This document shows positions 31,600 to 41,010 of a stretch of 64,000 nucleotides of DNA, one piece after another. Below the pieces are notes generated by a model. That model saw nothing but the letters and a program-made list of their open reading frames with translations. It did not search any database and was not told where the DNA came from. Both the position numbers and the translations under genes were made by a program. This DNA comes from Streptomyces sp. SCL15-4 (GTDB lineage: Bacteria; Actinomycetota; Actinomycetes; Streptomycetales; Streptomycetaceae), in assembly GCF_033366695.1 (NCBI RefSeq), contig NZ_JAOBTQ010000001.1, forward strand, positions 5,022,001 to 5,086,000. The letters run 5' to 3'. Positions within the stretch are counted from its first letter, which is position 1; each line of letters opens with the position of its first letter.

Positions 31600-34128
31600 C
31601 TACTCGGCCTTGATCGCCGTGAGCATGTTCAGCCGGGCCGCGCGGCGGGCCGGCCACAGGGCGGCCAGGATGCCGACGGTGCCCGCCAGCAGCAGGAAGA
31701 CCGTCATCCGGCCCCACGGCAGCATCAGTTCGTACGTCGGCAGCTTCGTGGCCAGCAGCTCGCCGGCCGCCCAGCCGAAGAACACGCCCAGACCGAGGCC
31801 CAGCACGCCGCCGAACAGGGAGATCACGAGGGACTCCAGGCGGACCATCCGCTTGACCGCCCGGCGGTCCAGTCCGATCGCGCGGAGCATGCCGATCTCC
31901 TGCGCGCGCTCGAAGACGGACATGGCCAGCGTGTTGACGACGCCGAGCACGGCGACGATCACCGCCATGCCGAGCAGGCCGTAGACCAGGTTCAGCACCT
32001 GCGTGAACATCTTGCCGATCTCACGGGAGATGTCCTGCTTGTCCTGGATCTTGACCGCCGGGTTGGTGCCGAGGGTCTTCGCCAGCCCGTCCCTGGCCGC
32101 GTCGGACGCGCCGTCCGCCGTCTTGACCATGACCTGCATGTCGGCCGGGTCGGTCAGGTGCGGGGTGAGGACCTTGTTGTCGAGCATGATCCCGTTGAGC
32201 ATGTCGTTGCCCTCGTAGATCCCCGCGACCGTCAGCCGGCGCGCCGCGCCGTCCTCGAAGTGCGCGGTGAACCGCGAACCGGCCTTCCAGCCGTGTGCCT
32301 CGGCCCGGTCCTCGTCCACGACGATCCGGGTGCCGCCCACCGAGAAGGAGCCGTCGGTCACCTTCAGGTCCGTCAGCTTGCCGATGGCCGCGCCGTCGAC
32401 GCCGGTCAGCCACTCGGTGCGGCCGTCGACGCGGGACTCGCCGTTGCGCAGCGGGCTGCTGGCGGTGACCCCGTCGGCGGTGGCGAGCTTCTTGGCCACG
32501 CCGGGGGAGAGCGGACCCCGGTTGGCCATCGAGACGACGTAGTCGGCGCGGATCGCCGAGCTGGCCATCCGGTCGATGGCGGACTGCAGGCTGCCCGCCA
32601 TCACCGTGATGCCGGTGATCAGGGTCAGGCCGATCATCAGAGCGGAGGCGGTGGCCGCGGTCCGGCGCGGGTTGCGCACCGAGTTCTGGCGGGCCAGCTT
32701 GCCCGACACCCCGAAGACGCGCAGCAGCGGAGCCGCGGCGGCGATCAGCGGGCGGGACAGCAGCGGAGTGAGCACGAACACGCCGATGATCAGCAGGACC
32801 GCGCCGATGCCCATCGGGCCCTGGGCGGAGTCGGCGTCCATGCGCGTGGCCATGAGGACCACCGCGACACCGGCCGCCGCGAACAGCGCGCCGAGCGTGT
32901 TGCGCAGCACCAGGGACTTGGTGCCGGCCTGGGCGTGCACGCTGCTCATCGCCGCCACCGGCGGGATCTTCGCGGCCCGGCGGCCGGGCAGCCAGGCGGC
33001 CAGCATGGTGACGAGGATGCCGACGGCGAGGGCGGCCGCCACCGTGCCGGGGCTGATCACCAGCGGCCCGTCGGGCACGGTCTCGCCGAAGGAGGCCAGC
33101 AGGGAGCGCAGGCCCGCGCCGATGCCGATGCCGAGGCCGAGGCCGGCCACGGCGGCGATCGTGCCGACCGCGAACGCCTCGATCAGCACCGAGCGGGTGA
33201 CCTGGCGGCGGGAGGCGCCGACCGCGCGCAGCAGGGCCAGCTCTCGGGTGCGCTGGGCGACCAGCATGGTGAAGGTGTTGGCGATGATGAACGTGCCGAC
33301 GAACAGGGCGATACCCGCGAACACCAGCAGCATCTGCTTCAGGCCGCTCATGGAGGAGGCGATCGCCGCGGCCTGGTCGTCGGCGAGCCGCTCGCCGGTG
33401 GTGGTCTCCACCAGCTTGGCGGGCAGCGCCTTGTCCAGCGCGTCCTTCAGCTGCTCCTGGCTGGTTCCGGCCGCGGCCCGCACGTCGATCTCGTCGTACG
33501 TGCCCTTCTTGCCGAACAGGGACTGCGCGGTCGGCGTGTCGAACAGGGTGAGGCTGCCGCCGGCGGCCACGTTGCCGTCGTCGGTGGTGAAGATGCCGCT
33601 GACGGTGGGGGTGAGGACCGGGCCGTCGACGGAGAGGCGCACGGTGTCGCCGACCTCGAAGCCGGCCCGCTTCGCCGTCGCGGAGTCGATCAGCACCTCG
33701 TCCCGGCCGTGCGGTGCGTGGCCGCCGACGAGGGGGTAGCGGGGGTCCTCGGCGCCCCAGTAGTTGCCGCCGGCCGACTGCCAGTCGCCGCCGACGAGCT
33801 TGCCGTCCTTGCCGGCGACGGCGGTGAAACCGGTGACGACGCCGGTGGCGGAGGCGGCGCCGGGAACCTTGGCGGCCCGGTCGAGCAGGGCCTGGGTCAG
33901 CTCGGGCGTCCTGCCGACCCGGTCGCCCTCGGAGTCCTGCGACTTGGGCCGCACGGCGACGTCGACCTGGTCGAAGCCCTTGGCCGAGCTCTTCTGGTAG
34001 GCCTGGGAGATGGTGTTGGTGAAGACCAGCGTCCCGGAGACGAACGCCACGCCGAGCATGACGGCGAGCACGGTCATCAGGAGCCGGGCCTTGTGCGCGA
34101 GGACGTTGCGCAGGGCGGTGCGGAACAT
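31600..34128 (-). CDS. ABC exporter permease, FtsX/MacB type
   Basis: 842 aa paralogue of the permease at 1235-3814, with the same layout. An N-terminal helix (LLMTVLAVMLGVAFVSGTLVF) precedes a large extracytoplasmic MacB-like domain and an FtsX block carrying AQRTRELALLRAVGASRRQ. A second half follows with ERAQEIGMLRAIGLDRR and a final FtsX block. Starts at ATG 34128, sharing one base with the stop of the ATPase gene (TGATG), so translation is coupled. Substrate unknown. Confidence 0.9.
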   Translation of the reverse strand: MFRTALRNVLAHKARLLMTVLAVMLGVAFVSGTLVFTNTISQAYQKSSAKGFDQVDVAVRPKSQDSEGDRVGRTPELTQALLDRAAKVPGAASATGVVTGFTAVAGKDGKLVGGDWQSAGGNYWGAEDPRYPLVGGHAPHGRDEVLIDSATAKRAGFEVGDTVRLSVDGPVLTPTVSGIFTTDDGNVAAGGSLTLFDTPTAQSLFGKKGTYDEIDVRAAAGTSQEQLKDALDKALPAKLVETTTGERLADDQAAAIASSMSGLKQMLLVFAGIALFVGTFIIANTFTMLVAQRTRELALLRAVGASRRQVTRSVLIEAFAVGTIAAVAGLGLGIGIGAGLRSLLASFGETVPDGPLVISPGTVAAALAVGILVTMLAAWLPGRRAAKIPPVAAMSSVHAQAGTKSLVLRNTLGALFAAAGVAVVLMATRMDADSAQGPMGIGAVLLIIGVFVLTPLLSRPLIAAAAPLLRVFGVSGKLARQNSVRNPRRTAATASALMIGLTLITGITVMAGSLQSAIDRMASSAIRADYVVSMANRGPLSPGVAKKLATADGVTASSPLRNGESRVDGRTEWLTGVDGAAIGKLTDLKVTDGSFSVGGTRIVVDEDRAEAHGWKAGSRFTAHFEDGAARRLTVAGIYEGNDMLNGIMLDNKVLTPHLTDPADMQVMVKTADGASDAARDGLAKTLGTNPAVKIQDKQDISREIGKMFTQVLNLVYGLLGMAVIVAVLGVVNTLAMSVFERAQEIGMLRAIGLDRRAVKRMVRLESLVISLFGGVLGLGLGVFFGWAAGELLATKLPTYELMLPWGRMTVFLLLAGTVGILAALWPARRAARLNMLTAIKAE

Positions 34129-34898
34129 CAGCTGGTACGGCCCTTCGCGTCGAACTGCTTCATCGTGTCGAGGACGGACTCGGCCGAGGGGCCGTACATC
34201 TCGTCGACGATCCGGCCGTCGGCCAGGAAGATCACGCGGTCGGCGTAGGCGGCGGCCACCGGGTCGTGGGTCACCATGACCACCGTCTGGCCCAGCTCGC
34301 GTACGGAGTTGCGCAGGAAGCCGAGGACCTCGGCGCCGGAGCGCGAGTCCAGGTTGCCGGTGGGCTCGTCACCGAAGATGATCTCGGGCCTGGCGGCCAG
34401 GGCCCGGGCGACGGCGACGCGCTGCTGCTGGCCGCCGGACAGCTGGGAGGGCCGGTGGCCGAGCCGTCCGGACAGCCCCACCATCCGGATGACCTGATCC
34501 AGCCACGCCTTGTCCGGCTTCCGGCCGGCGATGTCCATCGGAAGGGTGATGTTCTCCAGCGCGGTCAGCGTCGGCAGCAGGTTGAACGCCTGGAAGATGA
34601 AACCGATCTTGTCCCGGCGCAACCTGGTGAGCTGCTTGTCCTTCAGGGAGCCCAGCTCGGTGTCGCCTATCTGCACGGACCCCGAGGAGAAGGTGTCCAG
34701 ACCGGCCACGCAGTGCATCAGGGTGGACTTGCCGGAACCGGACGGGCCCATGATGGCGGTGAACTCGGCGGCCCGGAAGTCGACGGAGACCCGGTCCAGG
34801 GCGACCACCCGGGTCTCACCCTGCCCGTAGATCTTCGACAGCTCCGTGGCGCGTGCGGCCACTGCGGTGGACCGGCCGGCGGTGGGTGTGGTGGTCAC
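34128..34898 (-). CDS. ABC exporter ATP-binding protein (MacB/LolD type)
   Basis: 256 aa ATPase coupled to the permease downstream. Walker A GPSGSGKST, signature LSGGQQQR and Walker B with FGDEPTGNLDS are intact. Long stretches are identical to the ATPase at 450-1238 (for example FTAIMGPSGSGKSTLMHC and IGFIFQAFNLLPTL). The GTG at 34898 is chosen because AGGAG lies nine bases upstream; the frame runs back to 34946 without family sequence. The two ABC pairs are in opposite orientations about 30 kb apart. Confidence 0.92.
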   Translation of the reverse strand: MTTTPTAGRSTAVAARATELSKIYGQGETRVVALDRVSVDFRAAEFTAIMGPSGSGKSTLMHCVAGLDTFSSGSVQIGDTELGSLKDKQLTRLRRDKIGFIFQAFNLLPTLTALENITLPMDIAGRKPDKAWLDQVIRMVGLSGRLGHRPSQLSGGQQQRVAVARALAARPEIIFGDEPTGNLDSRSGAEVLGFLRNSVRELGQTVVMVTHDPVAAAYADRVIFLADGRIVDEMYGPSAESVLDTMKQFDAKGRTS

Positions 34899-35194
34899 GG
34901 AAAGGTGCTCCTGTCGCGACGACGTGTGTGCTGGGGACCGTTCCATCGTCCCGGCGCGGAGTACGCGCGGAGTCAGCCGCTGTTCCGGTTCCGGGGGGCG
35001 ACTCGGGTCGCACGGAAGGCCGTCGTGTCATACCTGGGGAGGACGGCCGACCCCGAGAAGGCGGGCGAGGACGAGGGAAACGTTCCGGCGTCCGTTCGGA
35101 ATCCCGTTAACCGGGGGACCGGTCTGGTTCGGACGGTGAAATTCCGTCATTTCGCGTACGAGCGCGCGCCTCGCGCGTCACGCTATTGGCAAGT

Positions 35195-35216
35195 GCGGAT
35201 GGCGAGTTCCATCCGC
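35195..35216. repeat. inverted repeat upstream of bldA
   Basis: GCGGATGG (35195-35202) and CCATCCGC (35209-35216) form a perfect 8-bp hairpin or operator with a 6-base spacer, 109 bases before bldA. Confidence 0.45.
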
Positions 35217-35268
35217 TGATGCACCCTCAGACGTCAATAAAATAAGACAACATCGGTCCACCCGTCCG

Positions 35269-35296
35269 CTGTTCGGGGGATGGGCCCCGATAGGCT
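35269..35296 (+). promoter_or_regulatory. probable bldA promoter
   Basis: TAGGCT at 35291-35296 is a good -10 hexamer; CTGTTC at 35269-35274 is a weak -35 with a 16-base spacer. Transcription would start about 20 bases before the tRNA 5' end. Confidence 0.4.
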
Positions 35297-35324
35297 CGGA
35301 CCCTCGATGCGGAGCCCTTGGCAA

Positions 35325-35408
35325 GCCCGGATGGTGGAATGCAGACACGGCGAGCTTAAACCTCGCTGCCCCTTCGCGGGCGTGCCGGTTCAAGTCCGGC
35401 TCCGGGCA
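35325..35408 (+). tRNA. bldA: tRNA-Leu(UAA), bldA
   Basis: Acceptor arms GCCCGGA (35325-35331) and TCCGGGC (35401-35407) pair perfectly. The anticodon stem GCGAG/CTCGC (35350-35354 with 35362-35366) closes a 7-base loop with anticodon TAA at 35357-35359. There is a long variable arm as in class II tRNA-Leu, and a T-loop GGTTCAAGTCC. The CCA end is not encoded. In Streptomyces the only tRNA reading the rare UUA codon is BldA, which controls development and antibiotic genes after transcription. By eye I noticed no in-frame TTA codon in the confident genes of this window. Confidence 0.96.
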
Positions 35409-35620
35409 CTTTCCGCCCTTTTGGGGCAATTCACTGGCCGTTGGTTCACTCTCGCCGCTCGCCGAGCACGGCGCTCTTCGCGCTGATTCCTTGGCCGGCC
35501 GCCGTCGGCCCACCGCCGCGCGTGCGCGGAGTCATTGACACAGGAGAGCGAGGGGCGGAGACTCGCCGAAATCGGTGAAGGAAAGTTCACCAGGCGAACA
35601 GCGGTGAGAAGGGGTCGTCG

Positions 35621-36796
35621 ATGCGTACCACCGTGGGGATCATCGGGGCGGGGCCGGCCGGGTTGCTGCTCGCGCGGTTGCTCCACCGCGCCGGGATCGA
35701 GTCGGTCGTCCTGGAGAGCCGCGACCGCGCCTACGTCGAGCAGCGGCAGCGGGCCGGGATCCTGGAGCAGGGCACGGCCGACGTGCTGCGCGCCGCCGGG
35801 GCCGGGGAGCGGATGGACCGGGAGGGGCTGCGGCACGACGGGATCGAGCTGCGCTTCGACCGGCGCCGGCACCGCGTCGACTTCCCCGCGCTCACCGGCG
35901 GGCGGTCCGTGACCGTCTACGCCCAGACCGAGGTCTGCAAGGACCTCATCGCGCTCCAGCTGAAGGAGGGCGGGCCGCTGCTGTTCGAGGCCGAGGCCCT
36001 GGCGGTGGAAGGGGCGGAGAGCGGCCGGCCGCGGATCCCCTTCCGGCACCAGGGGCGCGAGGACGTGCTGGAGTGCGACTACGCCGTCGGCTGCGACGGG
36101 TTCTGGGGCGTGGCCCGCAAGGCCTTCCCGGCCGAGGTCTCCCGGGTGTTCGAGCGGTCGTACCCGTACGCCTGGCTCGGCGTCCTCGCCGACGTCGCGC
36201 CCTCGCACGACGAACTCGTCTACGCCCGCCACGACCGCGGCTTCGCCCTGCTGTCCATGCGGTCCCCGTCCGTCTCCCGGCTCTACCTCCAGGTGCCCGC
36301 CGGGACGGACGCCGGCCGGTGGAGCGACGAGGAGATCTGGGACGAGCTGGACCGGCGGCTGGAGACGGACGACGGCCGGCGGCTGGAGCGCGGCCCGCTC
36401 ACCCAGAAGTCGGTCACCCCCATGCGCTCCTTCGTGCACGAGCCGATGCGGCACGGCCGGCTCTTCCTCGCCGGCGACGCCGCCCACATCGTGCCGCCGA
36501 CCGGCGCCAAGGGCCTGAATCTCGCCGTCGGCGACGTCGTCACCCTCGCCCGGGCCCTCGCCCACGAGCGGCGGACCGGTTCCGCGGACCTCCTCGACGC
36601 CTACTCCGCGACCTGCCTGCGCCGCGTCTGGCAGGCGGAACGCTTCTCCTACGACATGACGACCCTGCTGCACCGCGCCCCGGACGCCACCCCCTTCGAC
36701 GCCCGCCTCCAGCTGGCCCGGCTGGAACGCATCGCCTCCTCCCGCGCGGCCGGGACCGACCTCGCGGAGGCGTACACGGGGTTCCCGCTCGGTTAG
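35621..36796 (+). CDS. pobA: 4-hydroxybenzoate 3-monooxygenase
   Basis: 391 aa flavoprotein monooxygenase that converts 4-hydroxybenzoate to protocatechuate. The FAD-binding motif GIIGAGPAGLLLARLL opens the protein, RQRAGILEQG follows as in known PobA, the DG-type motif reads GCDGFWG, and the second FAD motif is GRLFLAGDAAHIVPPTGAKG. The length equals that of typical PobA (about 394). ATG 35621 lies after GAGAAGGGG. It stands next to bldA, as in S. coelicolor by memory. No protocatechuate genes are adjacent. Confidence 0.93.
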   Translation: MRTTVGIIGAGPAGLLLARLLHRAGIESVVLESRDRAYVEQRQRAGILEQGTADVLRAAGAGERMDREGLRHDGIELRFDRRRHRVDFPALTGGRSVTVYAQTEVCKDLIALQLKEGGPLLFEAEALAVEGAESGRPRIPFRHQGREDVLECDYAVGCDGFWGVARKAFPAEVSRVFERSYPYAWLGVLADVAPSHDELVYARHDRGFALLSMRSPSVSRLYLQVPAGTDAGRWSDEEIWDELDRRLETDDGRRLERGPLTQKSVTPMRSFVHEPMRHGRLFLAGDAAHIVPPTGAKGLNLAVGDVVTLARALAHERRTGSADLLDAYSATCLRRVWQAERFSYDMTTLLHRAPDATPFDARLQLARLERIASSRAAGTDLAEAYTGFPLG

Positions 36797-36944
36797 CCGT
36801 ACGTCCGTGGCCGGGAATCGGGCGCGCGCGTAGCGTGTTGCGCAGCATGCAAGGGGAAGGATCCTCCTCAAGTATCATGGTCGATCCTTTGCCAATCCAT
36901 TACTGTTGAGCCAAGACTGCACTCGGCAGTCATGGAGGAGTGAA

Positions 36945-37802
36945 ATGAGGAGCAGTAACCCGGTCTTCTCGCGACGGGGCTTCAGCCGCGACAACGGCTA
37001 CGCCGGCTTCAACACCGCACCGCAGGCCGGGTACGCACAGGGCAACCCCTACGCGCCGAACCCGCACGCGCAGAACCCCTACGCCCAGAACCCGTACGCG
37101 CAGCCGGACGTCCAGGCCCCGGCCGCCACCGGCCGGATGACCATGGACGACGTCGTCCTCCGCTCGGCCCTCACGCTGGGCACGGTCGCCGTCGGCGCCG
37201 TCCTCGCCTGGGTGCTGCTGCCGGTCTCGGGCACCAGCTACGGCCTGGCCTTCGGCGCCGCGATCGTCGCGTTCGTGCTGGCCATGGTCCAGAGCTTCAA
37301 GCGCACGCCGTCGCCCGCGCTGATCCTCGGATACGCCGCCTTCGAAGGCGTCTTCCTCGGCGTCTTCAGCGAGATGTTCAACAGCCGCTGGAACGGCGCC
37401 CCGTTCCAGGCGGTGCTCGGCACCATGGCGGTCTCCGGCGCGACCCTCCTGGTCTACAAGGCCGGCTGGATCCGCGTCACCGCCCGCTACGCCCGCATCG
37501 GCATCGCCATCGCGATGGCCTTCATGGTGGTCATGGCGATCAACCTGCTGCTGGTGGCGTTCGGCGTCGCCGACGACGGGGGCCTGCGCAGCTTCGGCCC
37601 GCTCGGCGCGCTCGTCGGCATCATCGCGATCGTGCTCGGCGCGTTCTTCCTGACGCTCGACTTCAAGCAGATCGAGGACGGCATCGCCTACGGCGCCCCG
37701 CGCAAGGAGTCCTGGCTCGCCGCGTTCGGCCTCACCATGACCCTGGTGTGGATCTACATCGAGATGCTGCGCCTGGTGGCCATCTTCAGCAGCAACGACT
37801 AG
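36945..37802 (+). CDS. Bax inhibitor-1/YccA family membrane protein
   Basis: 285 aa. A Tyr/Asn/Gln-rich N-terminus with repeated NPYA/NPHA units (about 30-52) precedes seven membrane helices (from about residue 70 to the end), the BI-1-like fold related to calcium leak channels. Segments YAAFEGVFLGVFSEMF and the C-terminal WIYIEMLRLVAIF are family-typical. ATG 36945 has GGAGGAG four bases upstream. Function in Streptomyces is unknown. A large palindromic terminator follows. Confidence 0.9.
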   Translation: MRSSNPVFSRRGFSRDNGYAGFNTAPQAGYAQGNPYAPNPHAQNPYAQNPYAQPDVQAPAATGRMTMDDVVLRSALTLGTVAVGAVLAWVLLPVSGTSYGLAFGAAIVAFVLAMVQSFKRTPSPALILGYAAFEGVFLGVFSEMFNSRWNGAPFQAVLGTMAVSGATLLVYKAGWIRVTARYARIGIAIAMAFMVVMAINLLLVAFGVADDGGLRSFGPLGALVGIIAIVLGAFFLTLDFKQIEDGIAYGAPRKESWLAAFGLTMTLVWIYIEMLRLVAIFSSND

Positions 37803-37810
37803 CGACGGTC

Positions 37811-37830
37811 ACAGCACAGCACAGCACAGC
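37811..37830. repeat. (ACAGC)x4 short tandem repeat
   Basis: Four exact head-to-tail copies of ACAGC lie between the BI-1 stop codon and its terminator. It is a non-coding microsatellite and may vary between strains. Confidence 0.85.
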
Positions 37831-37864
37831 GCGGTGCCCCGGGTGACGCACCCGGGGCACCGCG
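37830..37864. terminator. bidirectional terminator (BI-1 / DUF4287)
   Basis: A 16-bp perfect stem (37830-37845 with 37849-37864, CGCGGTGCCCCGGGTG) with a 3-base loop separates two convergent genes. No T-run. Confidence 0.88.
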
Positions 37865-37868
37865 GCGT

Positions 37869-38099
37869 TCAGAGCAGCTTGCGCGCCGCCCTCCTCAGGT
37901 CGTACTCGTGCACGATCGCCTTGGCGTGGCCGTACGCCAGGTCGTACTCGTGCCGGAGCCAGCTGACCTTCTCCTCGAAGCGGAACAGGGCCGGGCCTTC
38001 TTCTACGGCGCGCAGCCAGTCGGAGACCTCACGGCCGGTGCAGTGCGGGATGCGGGCGAGCAGATTGCGGTGGGTCTCCTCGGAGAAGACATGGGACAT
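37869..38099 (-). CDS. small DUF4287-like protein
   Basis: 76 aa. HRNLLARIPHCTGREVSDW followed by KVSWLRHEYDLAYGHAKAIVHEYDLRR fits the DUF4287 family of small helical proteins with no known function. ATG at 38099; upstream on the minus strand the frame continues but without conserved sequence. It is divergent from the small gene at 38199. Confidence 0.75.
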   Translation of the reverse strand: MSHVFSEETHRNLLARIPHCTGREVSDWLRAVEEGPALFRFEEKVSWLRHEYDLAYGHAKAIVHEYDLRRAARKLL

Positions 38100-38186
38100 C
38101 GGCGCCTCCGGGTACAAAGGGGATGTAAGCCGGTCCTTCACGTCACCGTGCCCGAGCGTTCGCGACTTGGCAACAGTGCGGGGCGT

Positions 38187-38199
38187 TACGCTCGGCGAG
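38187..38199 (+). promoter_or_regulatory. -10 element of a leaderless transcript
   Basis: TACGCT at 38187-38192 lies six bases before the GTG at 38199 with no ribosome binding site between. GACTTG at 38164-38169 could be a -35 (17-base spacer). Confidence 0.4.
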
Positions 38200-38510
38200 T
38201 GGTTGATACGACGCCCCTGACCCAAGCAGTGGATCATTTCGCCGACCGGTTGCGGGCGGCGCCGCAGAGCCGGCTCCAGCGCGGGGCCGCGGCCCAGGCC
38301 TTGGCGCTGGCCCGGGAACTGTCCGGGTGGGCGCAGCGCGCGGAGGCGCCCGGCGCCGAGCCCCGTGAGATGCCGGACGCCGGGATGTTCGCCGCCGCCG
38401 ACCAGATCCTGGTGGCCGCCCACGACCTCGCGGTCGTCCTGGACAGCGACGCGCAGGTCGCCGAGGCGGTGCGGCTGGTGGAGGAGGCCCGGCAGCGGGC
38501 CGGGGTCTGA
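38199..38510 (+). CDS. small helical protein, function unknown
   Basis: 103 aa, Ala/Leu/Arg-rich and probably all helical (VDHFADRLRAAPQSRLQRG, then AADQILVAAHDLAVVLDSD). No signal, membrane segment or known motif. The GTG at 38199 follows a -10-like hexamer, implying leaderless expression. It is divergent from the DUF4287 gene and converges with the next gene. The frame has normal Streptomyces codon use. Confidence 0.65.
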   Translation: MVDTTPLTQAVDHFADRLRAAPQSRLQRGAAAQALALARELSGWAQRAEAPGAEPREMPDAGMFAAADQILVAAHDLAVVLDSDAQVAEAVRLVEEARQRAGV

Positions 38511-38538
38511 CCTCTCCCGGGGACCGCCCCCGCGGGAA

Positions 38539-39339
38539 CTACAGGGACGCGATGACCCGGTCGGCCAGGATGTACACCATGTCCTCGCCGCACGCGAAGG
38601 TGAGCGTGTACGCGCCCGCGATGCCCGAGCCGCCCAGGAGGTACGGCGTCTCGCCCGACTCCAGGGCCGCGGCCAGCCGTTCCGCCGTCTCGCGGTGGCC
38701 CGGGGTCATGCACAGGGTGGTGCCGTCGGCGAAGACGTAGACGTCGAGCGTGCCGAGCGGGCCCGGGCGCACGTCGGCGAGCCGGACCTGCCCGGCGGCC
38801 AGCTCCTCCAGGACGGTCACCGTGCGCTCGTGGTCGTTGACGGCCGACGGCTGCGCCGGGACGAAGTCCGGGTGCGAGGGGTGCCGGCGGCGGGCCGCGG
38901 CCAGCTCCGGGGACTCGCCTGCGGAGAACTCCTCGGCGTCGGCGGTCGGCTCGGACACCGGCTCCAGCGGCTCCAGACCCGCGAAGTCCGCCTGCCGGGG
39001 CAGGAAGAGATCGGCCTCGGGCAGGCCGAACAGCATCGGCGCGTCGGAGGCGTCACGGGCCTCCTGGGCCGCCCAGAAGGCGCGCGCCTCGGCCAGTTCC
39101 CGCTCCCGCTCCTCGGCCAGCGCCTCGGCCACGGCCGCCCGTATCCGGTCGGCGTCCGTGGCGGAACGGGCGCCGGGCAGCAGGGCGCGCGCGGTGGCCG
39201 CCTGGTCGTCGGCGAGCTGCCGCTGCAACTCGGTGAGCTGGCGGCGCAGCTTCCAGACGGTGCGCAGGACGGCGACGCCCACGGCGCCGGTGGCTGCCGT
39301 GGTGAGCAGCAGGGCGATCGGCATGGCGCTCACTGACAT
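38539..39339 (-). CDS. membrane-anchored protein of unknown function
   Basis: 266 aa. One N-terminal membrane helix (MPIALLLTTAATGAVGVAVL), then a coiled coil (WKLRRQLTELQRQLADDQA and EALAEERERELAEARAF), an acidic linker, and a C-terminal alpha/beta domain (about 160-266) that looks soluble. ATG 39339 is kept, but GTG at 39333 has a better-spaced GGGAG. It may be a bitopic protein presenting a sensor or scaffold domain; no family recognised. Confidence 0.65.
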   Translation of the reverse strand: MSVSAMPIALLLTTAATGAVGVAVLRTVWKLRRQLTELQRQLADDQAATARALLPGARSATDADRIRAAVAEALAEERERELAEARAFWAAQEARDASDAPMLFGLPEADLFLPRQADFAGLEPLEPVSEPTADAEEFSAGESPELAAARRRHPSHPDFVPAQPSAVNDHERTVTVLEELAAGQVRLADVRPGPLGTLDVYVFADGTTLCMTPGHRETAERLAAALESGETPYLLGGSGIAGAYTLTFACGEDMVYILADRVIASL

Positions 39340-39616
39340 ACTCCCGGTTCAAAGTCGACCCCCGACTTCCTACATCAGCTTGAAGGGCGGACTAACCAGC
39401 TGTCAGTGCGTAACGTCACGAATCGGGCAGGACGTGCGGCTCGCGGTTTCGCCGCACGTCGAGCAGATCCCTGCTGACCTGCGGCGATGTGTCCGGCGGG
39501 CGAGATAGGTCACATCATGGGGGAGATTGGATCACGGAAAGACCCAAAACCGTGGTGTTTCCCCGGTTCTGGGCCCTTCTGCGACGTACCGTGCGGGACG
39601 CGTCACGGACGGTGGG

Positions 39617-40837
39617 TCAGCTCAGGCGCTCGATGACCATCGCCATGCCCTGGCCGCCGCCGACGCACATCGTCTCCAGGCCGAACTGCTTGTCGTGCCA
39701 CTGGAGCGAGTTGATCAGCGTGCCGGTGATCCGGGCGCCGGTCATGCCGAAGGGGTGGCCGACGGCGATGGCACCGCCGTTGACGTTCAGCTTGTCGAGG
39801 TCGATGCCCAGGTCACGGTAGGACGGGATCACCTGGGCGGCGAAGGCCTCGTTGATCTCGACCAGGTCGATGTCGTCGATGGTCAGGCCCGCGCGCGCGA
39901 GGGCCTGCTTGCTGGCCTCGACCGGGCCGAGGCCCATGATCTCGGGCGAGAGGCCGGAGACGCCGGTGGACACGATCCGGGCGAGCGGGGTCAGGCCCAG
40001 CTCGCGGGCCTTGGTGTCGGACATGATGACCAGCGCGGCGGCACCGTCGTTGAGCGGGCAGCAGTTGCCGGCCGTGACGAGCCCGTCCGGGCGGAAGACC
40101 GGCTTCAGGCCGGCCACGCCCTCCAGGGTGACGCCGGCGCGCGGGCCGTCGTCCTTGCTGACCACCGTGCCGTCGGGGAGGGTCACCGGGGTGATCTCGC
40201 GCTCCCAGAAGCCGTTCTTGATGGCCTGCTCGGCGAGGTTCTGGGAGCGGACGCCGAACTCGTCCATCTCCTCGCGGGTGACGCCCTTGGAGCGGGCGAG
40301 GTTCTCGGCGGTCTGGCCCATCGCGATGTACGGGTCGGGCAGCAGGCCGTCCTCGCGCGGGTCGTGCCAGGTCGTGCCCTCCTGCCGGGCGACGGCCTCG
40401 GTACGGGCCTCGGCCTCGGCGAACAGCGGGTTGTGCGTGCCCGGCATGCCGTCGGAGCTGCCCTTGGCGTAGCGGGAGACCATCTCGACACCGGCCGAGA
40501 TGAAGACGTCGCCCTCGCCGGCCTTGATGGCGTGCAGCGCCATGCGGGAGGTCTGCAGGGAGGAGGAGCAGTAGCGGGTGATCGTGCAGCCCGGCAGGTG
40601 GTCCATGCCCATCTGCACGGCGACGACGCGGCCGAGGTTGTGGCCCTGCTCGCCGCCGGGGAGACCGCAGCCGAGCATCAGGTCGTCGATGTCCCTGGGG
40701 TCCAGCTCGGGGATCTTGGCGAGCGCGGCCTGGATGATCGTGGCGGTGAGGTCGTCGGGGCGCAGGTCCTTCAGGGAGCCCTTGTTCGCGCGGCCGATGG
40801 GGGAGCGGGCGGTCGAGACGATGACGGCTTCGGGCAT
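39617..40837 (-). CDS. acetyl-CoA C-acyltransferase (thiolase)
   Basis: 406 aa. Thiolase fold with the nucleophilic Cys90 in TRYCSSSLQ, the NEAFAAQ motif, the catalytic His in GHPFG and the second Cys in CVGGGQG. It condenses or cleaves acyl-CoA with CoA; the sequence suits FadA-type beta-oxidation or acetoacetyl-CoA formation. ATG 40837 is chosen; GTG at 40840 overlaps it. No other beta-oxidation gene is adjacent. Confidence 0.93.
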   Translation of the reverse strand: MPEAVIVSTARSPIGRANKGSLKDLRPDDLTATIIQAALAKIPELDPRDIDDLMLGCGLPGGEQGHNLGRVVAVQMGMDHLPGCTITRYCSSSLQTSRMALHAIKAGEGDVFISAGVEMVSRYAKGSSDGMPGTHNPLFAEAEARTEAVARQEGTTWHDPREDGLLPDPYIAMGQTAENLARSKGVTREEMDEFGVRSQNLAEQAIKNGFWEREITPVTLPDGTVVSKDDGPRAGVTLEGVAGLKPVFRPDGLVTAGNCCPLNDGAAALVIMSDTKARELGLTPLARIVSTGVSGLSPEIMGLGPVEASKQALARAGLTIDDIDLVEINEAFAAQVIPSYRDLGIDLDKLNVNGGAIAVGHPFGMTGARITGTLINSLQWHDKQFGLETMCVGGGQGMAMVIERLS

Positions 40838-41010
40838 CACGGCTCCAGAGGAAGGGGGTTGGCAGGGCCGGTTCGGAAGTTACCCGGCCGTATCGTCCAG
40901 GTCACCGGTGTCGCGGTGTGACACTGACCGCAGTTTTCTAAGCGCTTGCTTGGCCGCCTTTCCCTTCACTCGCACCAGCCTCTCGGCTTCGGGCAGCCGG
41001 GCCAGGACGG

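Larger units (their letters stand above)
34899..35324. other. intergenic region between ABC operon and bldA
   Basis: A 426-base gap with no gene. It holds the promoter region of the minus-strand ABC operon, an 8-bp inverted repeat (35195-35216), an A/T-rich patch around 35235-35252 and the probable bldA promoter. Confidence 0.6.
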
